Assembly (NCBI GenBank): GCA_003153055.1
Contig: PMBV01000226.1
Coordinates: 1-28,784 of the forward strand
Length of the DNA: 28,784 nucleotides
DNA from: Myxococcales bacterium
Lineage (GTDB): Bacteria > Myxococcota > Myxococcia > Myxococcales > Myxococcaceae
Direction of reading: 5' to 3'
The first letter of the stretch is position 1; each line of letters opens with the position of its first letter. Below, piece after piece: positions 22,431-28,784 of this stretch. Below the pieces are notes generated by a model. The model was not told the DNA's origin. It ran no database searches and saw only the letters and a program-made list of their open reading frames with translations. A program made the translations under genes and the position numbers.

Positions 22431-25400
22431 TCAGCCCTCCACCTTGTCGAGGCGAACCTGGAAGGCCTTGAACTCGGGGGTCCAGGTGTTCGGGTCGATG
22501 GCCGACGAGGTCAATAGGTTGGCGAGGGGCCCGGCATGCGTGGCGTCGCCGCTGAAGCCCCAGTGAATGGGGAAGCCAATCTGCCAGACCCGCTTGCCGT
22601 CGATGGTGAACGGCTTGAGGCGCCTGGTCACCATGGCCGGGCCCTCGATGGAGCCGCGCGCCGAGGTGATGCGAACCCGATCGCCGTTCTTGATGCCCCG
22701 CTCCTTCGCCAGCTCGTCGGGCAACTCGAAGAAGATGCCGGGCTGAATCTCGTTCAGCCGGCCACCCTCCTGGTGCTTGGTCCAGTAGTGGAAGTGCTCG
22801 GTGAGCCGGTAGGTGGTGCAGACGATGGGGAAGTCGGCCGCCGTGCCGAGCTGATCCTTGTCGCTGGAGAAGCGCTTGAGCACTGGGCTCGAGCTCACCT
22901 TGGGGTGCAGCGGGTTCTCGACGGGGGCCTCGAGCGCCTCGTAGTGCTCGGGGAACGGCCCGTCGTTCAGCACCGGCGAGTAGAGCCGCCCCACTCCCTC
23001 GGGCAACATGATGAAGGCCCCGAACTGCCCCGGCGGGCTGTCGGGTTTGATGTCAGGTACATCGCCGACCCACTTCTCACCGTTCCAGGCGATGCCCGAG
23101 CGCTTCGGATCCCACGCCTTGCCGGCCGCGTCGGCCGAGGCGCGGTTGTAGAGCACGCGCCGGTTGGCGGGCCAACTGAAGCCCCATTGGTGGAACATGC
23201 CCAGCCCCGTCGGGTCGGCGGTGAGGCGCCGTTGAGCCAGGTTGCCCGCCTCGGTGAACACCCCGGAGTAGATCCAGTTCCCGCACGAGGTGCTGCCGTC
23301 GTCGCGGAGCTGGGCAAAGCCGTCGAGCTGGAGCCCGCCAGCCTTGACGATCTTCTTCTCGTCTTTCGGGTCGGCCAGGTCGACCAGGGCCTTGCCGTTG
23401 ACCTCCTTGAGCACGTCGCTGAGATCGGGGCTGGTGGGGTTGGTGTAGCCCCACGAGACGTTCAGCACCTGCTCGGGGAGCGCCCCGCCCTCCTTCTGGT
23501 ACAGCTCGCGAACGGCCAGGAAGACCCGGGCGAGGATCTCTTGATCGGGCTTGGCGCTGCCGGGAGGGTCCACCGCCTTCCACTTCCACTGCACCCAGCG
23601 GGAGGAGTTGGTGAAGGAGCCGTCTTTCTCGGCGAAGTTCGCCGCCGGCAACAGGTACACCTCGGTGTTGATCTGCGACGGCGCCGCGCCGCCGAGCTGT
23701 TTGGGCGCCTTCCAGAAGATCGAGGTCTCGTTCTCGGAGTTCTCGACCATCACCATCCACTTGAGCTTGGAGAGGGCGGCGACCATCTTGGGCGAGTTGG
23801 GGCCAGTGCCCACCGGGTTCATGCCGAACGAGATGAGGCCCTCGGGAGCGGCCTCCTCGACGCCGAGGCGGCTCGAAGTGCCCCGGTACATGTCGTCGAA
23901 CATGTACACCCACGAGTAGTTGCCATCGACCTTGGGCAGCCACCCGTAGCCGAAGTCGTTGTCCTTGGTGGCCGCCTTCCCGTAGAGCGCCTTGAGGAGC
24001 GACGTCATGAACTTGGGGGTGTTGCTCCAGTAGTTCATCGACGACCAGGGCCCCTTGTTGATGGTCGTCGGGGTGCTCTTCTCGAGGTACGTGGCGAGCG
24101 TCGACCACGAGCCCGCGGGCGTCTTCAGGTACCCGGGCAAGATGTCGAAGGTGCCGCCCATGTCGGTGGCCCCCTGAATATTGGAGTGCCCACGCAGGGC
24201 GTTGACGCCTCCGCCAGGCCGACCGACGTTGCCCAGGAGGAGCTGGAGCATGGCGGCCGCGCGGATGATCTGCACGCCGATGGAGTGCTGGGTCCACCCG
24301 AGCGCGTAGAGAATGGTGCCAACGCGCGCCGCGTTCCCGGTGGAGGTGACGAGCTCGGCGACCTTGAGGAACTGCTCCTTGGGTGTGCCGCAGATTCGCT
24401 CGACCATCTCGGGCGTGAAGCGGTCGACGTGCTTCGTGAGCAACTGGAAGACGCAGCGAGGGTTCTCGAGCGTGGGGTCCAGCGCGTAGGAGCCGGTCGC
24501 GTCGTCCGCTTGGTACGCCCAGGCTGACTTGTCGTACTCGGCCTTCTTGGCGTCGAAGCCCGAAAACAGGCCCTCCTCGAAGCCGAACCTCTCGCCCACC
24601 AGGTAGGCCGCGTTGGTGTGGGCCTTGACGTAGTCCTCGTGGTACCGCTTCTTCTCGAGGGCGTAGCGGATGATGCCGTGGAGCAGCGCGATGTCGGTGC
24701 CCGAACGGATCGGCGCATAGACGTCGGCGACCGCCGCGGTGCGGGTGAAGCGCGGGTCGACACAGACGATCTTCGCCCCGCGCGTCTTCTGGGCCTCGAT
24801 GGCCCACTTGAACCCGCACGGGTGATTCTCGGCGGGGTTCCCGCCCATGATGAAGACGATGTCGGCATTCTTGATGTCGACCCAGCCGTTGGTCATCGCC
24901 CCCCGGCCGAACGTGGCGGCCAAACTGGCCACCGTGGGACCGTGTCAAACTCTGGCTTGAGTGTCCCGGTACGTCACCCCCAGGGCCGCGCCGAGCTTCC
25001 ACTGGAGAAAGTTGAACTCGTTGGTGTCGGTGCAGCCGCCGATGAGGCCGATGCCCGGGGTTCGGTTGACCGTTTCACCCTTGGCGTTGGCGGCGACGAA
25101 GGTGCGGTCGCGCGTCTCCTTGATGTGCTTGGCGATGCCGTTGATCGCCTCGTCCCAGGAGATCTCCGCCCACTGGTCGCTCCCCGCTCGTCGCACCTTG
25201 GGCGTGCGGAGTCGGCCGGGGTGGTGAATGTCCTGCTTGAGCGAGATGCCCTTGGGGCAGAGCGTGCCACGGTTGATCGGGTGATCGGGGTCGCCCTCGA
25301 CGTGCACCACCGAGCCGACGACGTTCTTGGCCCGGTCGCCCATCGTGTGAATGATGACCCCGCACGAGACGGAGCAGTATGGGCAGGTGCTGCGGGTCTC

Positions 25401-25511
25401 GGTGGTGCGAGCGATCTTGAGGGTCCGCGCCTCGGCTCTGGCTTCGGAGAGGTCGAACAGCCCGAGGCCAACGGCGCCACCGAAACCTTTGAGGAAGCTG
25501 CGTCGCTCCAT
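22431..25511 (-). CDS. fdnG: Formate dehydrogenase catalytic subunit, selenoprotein (TGA read as Sec189)
   Basis: This molybdopterin enzyme oxidises formate to CO2 on the outer face of the inner membrane. The full product is 1026 residues if TGA 24945-24947 is read as selenocysteine. Residues 3-20 (RRSFLKGF...) are a Tat signal. C43-x2-C46-x3-C50-x34-C85 binds a [4Fe-4S] cluster. Sec189 sits in TQARV-U-HGPTVASLA, exactly where FdnG/FdoG carry Sec. The rest holds molybdopterin-binding segments (GRGAMTNGWVDIKNAD, MGGNPAENHP, DPRFTRTAAVAD) and a C-terminal cofactor domain. Both halves are in one frame with nothing missing, so this is neither a pseudogene nor two genes. GAGGT precedes ATG 25511 by five bases. 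It heads the fdnGHI-fdhE operon. SelA, SelB and tRNA-Sec are required but lie outside the window. Confidence 0.96.
24912..24947 (-). promoter_or_regulatory. Bacterial SECIS-like hairpin next to the Sec codon
   Basis: Numbering the UGA as bases 1-3, bases 15-21 (GGUGGCC) pair with 27-33 (GGCCGCC), giving a 7-bp stem with one G-U pair, around the loop AGUUU (22-26). G23-U24 in the loop and U17 in the stem fall at the same positions as the SelB-critical bases of the E. coli fdhF SECIS. This supports selenocysteine insertion rather than termination. Its exact fold was judged by eye. Confidence 0.8.
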
Positions 25512-25681
25512 GATGACCTCGGGCAATGGTTGAGGCGCGAGGCGCAACGCTGCTGCGGCGGCCTATGGAGTGTCAAGGCGCGCCGAGTTAACGGGGGTTG
25601 GGGACCCACTCGTGGCGGCCGCGAGATGATCGCCCCCAACCTCATTGAACCGCTGCACCGGTTGCGGTACGCCGACGTCAC
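25512..25681. promoter_or_regulatory. Divergent promoter region between fdnG and prs
   Basis: This 170-bp gap must hold promoters for the formate dehydrogenase operon (minus) and prs (plus). On the minus strand a TTGACA hexamer (25570-25575) matches a -35 box about 60 bp before the fdnG start, but no good -10 follows at 16-18 bp. Near prs, AACCG-6 bases-CGGTT (25648-25663) is a small inverted repeat. No promoter can be called with confidence. Confidence 0.35.
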
Positions 25682-26632
25682 ATGCCCGTCAGTCACGACT
25701 TCAAGGTTTTCGCGGGGAATTCGAACCGCGCGCTCGGCGAACGCATCTGCGAGTACCTCAAGCGGCCCCTGTCGAAAGCGGAGGTCAGCCACTTCTCCGA
25801 CGGAGAGGTGCAGGTGGAGATCGGCGAGAACGTGCGTGGGTTCGACGTCTTCGTGATTCAGTCCACCTGCCCGCCGGTGAACGATCACCTGATGGAGTTG
25901 CTCATCATGGCCGACGCCCTCAAGCGAGCGAGCGCGGCGTCGATCACCGCGGTGATCCCCTACTACGGGTACGGCAGGCAAGACCGGAAGGTGGCGGCGC
26001 GCACGCCCATCACCGCGAAGCTGGTGGCCGATCTCCTGGCGACCTCGGGCGTCACCCGGGTGGTGTCGATGGACATGCACGCTGGGCAGATTCAGGGGTT
26101 CTTCAATATCCCCACCGATCACCTCTACGCGTCGCCGGTGTTCCTCGAGAACATGCGTCGCAAGTTCGACCCGATGGAAATGACCATCGTCTCGCCAGAC
26201 GCGGGTGGCGTGGAGCGGGCGCGGGCCTACTCCAAGCGGCTCAACTGCCCCCTGGCCATCATCGACAAGCGGAGGCCCCGGCCCAACTCGTCGGAGGTGA
26301 TGAACCTCATCGGAGACGTGGTAGGGCGCGACGCCATCGTCGTCGACGACATCTGCGACACGGCGGGCACGTTGATTCAGAGCGCCGCGGCCCTGAAGGA
26401 GAAGGGGGCCCGCGCCGTCTACGCCTATATCGTGCACCCCATCCTCTCCGGGCCGGCCATCGCGCGCATCAACGAGTCGGTGCTCGAAGAGGTGCTGGTG
26501 TCGGACACCGTGCCGCTCAACAAGAACGCGCTGGCGTGCACGAAGATTCGGCAGGTCGCGACCGATCGGCTCTTCGGCGAGGCGATCGCGCGCATCTACC
26601 GTGCCGAGTCACTCTCAACTCTGTTCGTGTAA
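25682..26632 (+). CDS. prs: Ribose-phosphate pyrophosphokinase (PRPP synthetase)
   Basis: Prs makes 5-phosphoribosyl 1-diphosphate from ribose 5-phosphate and ATP for nucleotide, His and Trp synthesis in the cytoplasm. The 316-residue product has normal class I length. Visible motifs are FSDGE (39-43), the ATP-binding YYGYGRQDRK, the catalytic flexible loop near KRRPRPN, DMHAGQIQGFF and the PRPP-binding loop IVVDDICDTAGTL. ATG 25682 fits the family N-terminus; the ribosome site is weak. It is transcribed alone, divergent from the formate dehydrogenase operon, and ends 10 bp before a strong hairpin shared with the convergent trmD unit. Confidence 0.97.
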   Translation: MPVSHDFKVFAGNSNRALGERICEYLKRPLSKAEVSHFSDGEVQVEIGENVRGFDVFVIQSTCPPVNDHLMELLIMADALKRASAASITAVIPYYGYGRQDRKVAARTPITAKLVADLLATSGVTRVVSMDMHAGQIQGFFNIPTDHLYASPVFLENMRRKFDPMEMTIVSPDAGGVERARAYSKRLNCPLAIIDKRRPRPNSSEVMNLIGDVVGRDAIVVDDICDTAGTLIQSAAALKEKGARAVYAYIVHPILSGPAIARINESVLEEVLVSDTVPLNKNALACTKIRQVATDRLFGEAIARIYRAESLSTLFV

Positions 26633-26642
26633 ACGACGCGGA

Positions 26643-26679
26643 GCGCCGAGCCCGAGCGTTCTGCCCGGGCTGTCGGCGC
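26643..26679. terminator. Strong GC hairpin between convergent prs and trmD
   Basis: GCGCCGA-GCCCG pairs with CGGGC-TG-TCGGCGC, giving 12 bp with a 2-base bulge and an 11-base loop. It fills the gap between the prs stop (26632) and trmD stop (26681). It is symmetric and could end transcription from both sides, but no clear T-tract follows on either strand, so it may work with Rho or mainly stabilise 3' ends. Confidence 0.6.
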
Positions 26680-26680
26680 T

Positions 26681-27415
26681 TCAGAGCTTCCCCTCCGGCA
26701 TCGCCAGCAACGACTGATCGTCCTTGCTCAGCGAGAGGCGCTCGAACAGGTCTGGCCTGCGCGCACGAGTCAACTGGAGCGACTGCCACCGCCGCCACCG
26801 GGCAATGCGAGCGTGGTTGCCACTCTGGAGCACCTCAGGCACCTCCAGGCCCTCCCACAGAGGCGGCCGGGTGTAGTGGGGGTGCTCCAAGAGCCCCGAC
26901 TCGAAGCTCTCGGCGAGCGACGACTCGGCGTTGCCCAAGACTCCCGGCACCAGCCTCGCCACGGCGTCGAGCACCACCAGCGCCCCCAGCTCACCGCCGG
27001 TCAGCACGAAATCGCCCACCGACAGCTCTTCATCGACACGGGTCAGCGCCCGCTCGTCGACGCCCTCGTAGCGGCCACACACCATGATGAGCCCCTCGCG
27101 TGCGAGGAGCGCGTGGGCCTTGGGCTGGTCGAACCGCGGGCCTCGAGGGCTGAGCAGCACCACTGGCGCCGACGGGAGCCGCGTCTTCGCCTCGGCGATG
27201 GCCAGGGCCAAGGGCTCGGCCTTCATCACCATGCCCGCCCCACCGCCATACGGAGCGTCGTCGGTCACGTGGTGCTTGCCCGCGGCGAAGTCTCGTATGT
27301 CCGTCACCCGCAGGGCCACGAGCTCGCGCTCCAGCGCCTTGCCCAAGATGGACTCGGCGGCGTAGCCATGAATCATCCGCGGGAAGAGCGTGAGGATCTC
27401 GCACGCGAAGGCCAT
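26681..27415 (-). CDS. trmD: tRNA (guanine-N1)-methyltransferase, position 37
   Basis: TrmD methylates G37 next to the anticodon of certain tRNAs using SAM, preventing +1 frameshifts. The 244-residue product has the SPOUT trefoil-knot motifs [14 protein letters not shown] and [20 protein letters not shown], plus [10 protein letters not shown] near the N-terminus and the C-terminal [24 protein letters not shown] 27415 is chosen because GAGGAG lies five bases in front; GTG 27421 is a poorer in-frame alternative. The gene starts 2 bp after the rimM stop and is the last of the rlmN-rpsP-khpA-rimM-trmD unit, the classic rpsP-rimM-trmD order. Confidence 0.97.
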   Translation of the reverse strand: MAFACEILTLFPRMIHGYAAESILGKALERELVALRVTDIRDFAAGKHHVTDDAPYGGGAGMVMKAEPLALAIAEAKTRLPSAPVVLLSPRGPRFDQPKAHALLAREGLIMVCGRYEGVDERALTRVDEELSVGDFVLTGGELGALVVLDAVARLVPGVLGNAESSLAESFESGLLEHPHYTRPPLWEGLEVPEVLQSGNHARIARWRRWQSLQLTRARRPDLFERLSLSKDDQSLLAMPEGKL

Positions 27416-27417
27416 GC

Positions 27418-27939
27418 TCACTCCTCGTACTCGGGGCGCACCACCACAACCCGGCGCGCCTCGAGGTTCACCTCACGAACGAAGTCCTCCGCGAAGGGCA
27501 CCAGCACTTCCTGGGTGCCGTCGCGAATGACGAGGTTGGGCACCGGCCCGGTGCTCCAGACCTCGGCCACCTGCCCCAGCCGCGCGCCCTCTGGCGTCAC
27601 CGCCTCGAGGCCCACCAGGTCACCCTGGAAGTACTCGCCTTCCTCGGGCTCCTCGAGATCGGCCCGGCGCACGAAGAGCCCCGAGCCGCGAAGCTCGTCA
27701 GCGTCGACCCGACGCCGCAGGCCCTCGAAGGACACCAGCAGATCGCCCTTGGACCCTTCCCGCACGTCTTCGATGGTGAGCTCGCGCTCCGACCCATCTT
27801 TGAGGCGGGCGACGACCTGCTCCACCTCCTCGAGCACCGTGGAGGTCGGATCAAAGGTGCGAACCACCACCTCGCCGGTGAGGCCGTGCGTCCTCGAGAT
27901 GTACCCGAATTGAAACAGCTCGACGCTCGGCTCCGCCAT
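27418..27939 (-). CDS. rimM: Ribosome maturation factor RimM
   Basis: RimM binds ribosomal protein S19 and assists maturation of the 30S head. The 173-residue product has an N-terminal RimM domain ([42 protein letters not shown]) and a C-terminal PRC-barrel ([15 protein letters not shown]...[20 protein letters not shown]). ATG 27939 is used; GTG 27948, which overlaps the khpA stop, is an alternative that adds three residues. It lies between khpA (5-bp gap) and trmD (2-bp gap), so the three are surely co-translated. Confidence 0.96.
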   Translation of the reverse strand: MAEPSVELFQFGYISRTHGLTGEVVVRTFDPTSTVLEEVEQVVARLKDGSERELTIEDVREGSKGDLLVSFEGLRRRVDADELRGSGLFVRRADLEEPEEGEYFQGDLVGLEAVTPEGARLGQVAEVWSTGPVPNLVIRDGTQEVLVPFAEDFVREVNLEARRVVVVRPEYEE

Positions 27940-27944
27940 GCCAG

Positions 27945-28241
27945 TCACTTCGCCGCGTCGGCCACTGCCGCCTCGGTCGTCGGCTCCTTGGCCCCTGGAG
28001 GATTCTTGCGATCGTCGACGATCTCCAACCGCGCCTTCTCGCCCTTCTTGAGCGCCGCGTGCTGGAGCACCGTCCGTAGGGCGTTCACCGTCCGCCCGTC
28101 ACGGCCGATCACCTTGCCCACGTCGCCCGGGGCGACCTTGAGCTCGTACAACACGCCCCCCTCGTACGGCGTCACCTTCAGCTCCACCGCGTCGGGTGAA
28201 TCGACCAGAGACCGCGCGAGGTACTGAAGGAGCTCCTTCAT
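27945..28241 (-). CDS. khpA: KH-domain RNA-binding protein, KhpA type
   Basis: This 98-residue protein is essentially a single KH RNA-binding domain (about 1-75) with the GxxG loop IGRDGRT in VGKVIGRDGRTVNALR, followed by a Pro/Ala-rich tail. KhpA (YlqC) homologues bind RNA, often with KhpB/Jag, and usually lie between rpsP and rimM as here. Its ATG shares one base with the rpsP stop (TGATG), so translation is coupled. The tail (about 77-98) is probably disordered. Confidence 0.94.
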   Translation of the reverse strand: MKELLQYLARSLVDSPDAVELKVTPYEGGVLYELKVAPGDVGKVIGRDGRTVNALRTVLQHAALKKGEKARLEIVDDRKNPPGAKEPTTEAAVADAAK

Positions 28242-28501
28242 CAGGCCTTCGCCGCGACGACGACCCTCTTCGCCTTCTTGTACAGCTCGGCCACGGTGTC
28301 CGAGGGCTTGGCACCCGTCTTCACCCAGTGAGCCCAGCGCTCCTCATTGACCTGGAACTTCACCGGGTCGAAGTTCGGATCGTAGGTGCCGATGTTCTCG
28401 ATGAAGCGCCCGTCTCGGGGCATGCGCGAGTCGGCGGCGACGATGTGATAGAAGGGACGCTTTTTGGCGCCGGCACGAGCAAGACGCAGGACGACGGACA
28501 T
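28241..28501 (-). CDS. rpsP: 30S ribosomal protein S16
   Basis: S16 is a small-subunit ribosomal protein that stabilises 16S rRNA during 30S assembly. The 86-residue product starts [26 protein letters not shown] and contains [15 protein letters not shown], the family signature, followed by [23 protein letters not shown] lies four bases before ATG 28501. It follows rlmN by 73 bp on the same strand and overlaps khpA by one base. Confidence 0.98.
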   Translation of the reverse strand: MSVVLRLARAGAKKRPFYHIVAADSRMPRDGRFIENIGTYDPNFDPVKFQVNEERWAHWVKTGAKPSDTVAELYKKAKRVVVAAKA

Positions 28502-28574
28502 GGTGTTCCTCGATGGAAGAGAGGGGCGCCACCTAGCGCAAGAAGGTCAGGAAAGTCAAGGATCTACCGCCGAC

Positions 28575-28784
28575 TCAGAGGCCCATCTCGGGGCTGGAAC
28601 CCCTTTGTTTCTCGACATTTGCGAGCTGCCCACAGGCCGCCGCGATATCTCGACCGCGGTTCGCTCTGATGAAAGCGTCGACGTGGGCGGCCTCCAGCAC
28701 CCGACGAAACCGCTCGGCCCGGTCATCGACCGTGGAGTGAAAACCGAGCCCAGGGTTCTCGTTGTACTGAATGAGGTTCACCTT
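28575..28784 (-). CDS. rlmN: 23S rRNA / tRNA adenine-C2 methyltransferase, 3' end only
   Basis: Only the last 69 codons are in the window; the start lies beyond the right edge. The visible part, KVNLIQYNENPGLGF...FRANRG-type helix, then RGRDIAAACGQLANVEKQ, matches the C-terminus of RlmN. That radical SAM enzyme methylates A2503 of 23S rRNA and A37 of some tRNAs. The Cys in AACGQLA corresponds to the methyl-carrying cysteine near the C-terminus of RlmN. The radical SAM cluster motif itself is outside the window. RlmN and Cfr share this region; the plain CGQLA ending and genomic context favour RlmN. Confidence 0.88.
   Translation of the reverse strand, partial: KVNLIQYNENPGLGFHSTVDDRAERFRRVLEAAHVDAFIRANRGRDIAAACGQLANVEKQRGSSPEMGL

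Noticed and set aside
22536..24527. 663-codon plus-strand frame opposite fdnG
   Set aside because: Shadow of the formate dehydrogenase gene caused by codon bias; no ribosome site or recognisable domain.
24945..25547. A separate 200-residue Tat-signal protein and a separate 833-residue molybdopterin protein (22431-24932)
   Set aside because: They are one gene interrupted by an in-frame TGA at the selenocysteine position; family alignment is continuous across it, so it is neither a frameshift nor a pseudogene.

Overview
This 28.8 kb window is GC-rich, densely packed chromosomal DNA. It most likely comes from a member of the Myxococcota or a close deltaproteobacterial relative. The grounds are a membrane-spanning Ser/Thr kinase with the HRDVSPKN catalytic loop common in that group and a PEGA tail, several disulfide-rich and VWA lipoproteins, a lipid A gene (Gram-negative envelope) and strong GC bias at third codon positions. 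I see no insertion sequence, prophage, CRISPR array, tRNA or rRNA. The assignment is inference from gene content, not a database match.

Layout. 1-2232 (minus): the 5' end of glyQ and a receptor-like Ser/Thr kinase. 2283-6146: a cell-surface locus in which a Cys-rich exported protein (minus) diverges from a translationally coupled pair (plus), a von Willebrand A lipoprotein and a lipoprotein with seven near-perfect 21-residue CC-P repeats. 6162-9877 (minus): lpdA (E3), lipA and a 2-oxo acid dehydrogenase E2 in one cluster. 10006-12515 (plus): a 56-residue membrane protein, a response regulator with an HD-GYP domain, and moaA. 12523-17916 (minus): a tyrosine-decarboxylase-like PLP enzyme, a DsbA-type lipoprotein, lpxC and ruvB. 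17949-19473: a barrel-like lipoprotein (plus) convergent with a small exported protein (minus). 19474-20066 has no convincing gene but carries a 36-bp near-perfect palindrome.

20067-25511 (minus) is a complete formate dehydrogenase-N type operon: catalytic, iron-sulfur and cytochrome b subunits plus FdhE. The catalytic subunit is a selenoprotein. An in-frame TGA at 24945-24947 falls exactly at the family's Sec/Cys position and is followed by a bacterial SECIS-like hairpin, so a simple ORF caller splits this gene in two. The enzyme needs a molybdopterin (Mo or W) cofactor; moaA, 8 kb away, supplies the first step of that pathway.

25682-28784: prs (plus) converges on the translation/RNA-modification operon rlmN-rpsP-khpA-rimM-trmD (minus), whose genes overlap or nearly touch. 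The two units meet at a strong GC-rich hairpin.

The least explained parts are the surface locus at 2.3-6.1 kb (especially the CC-P repeat array), the 36-bp palindrome near 19.7 kb, and a hairpin whose 3' arm holds the lipA ribosome binding site.
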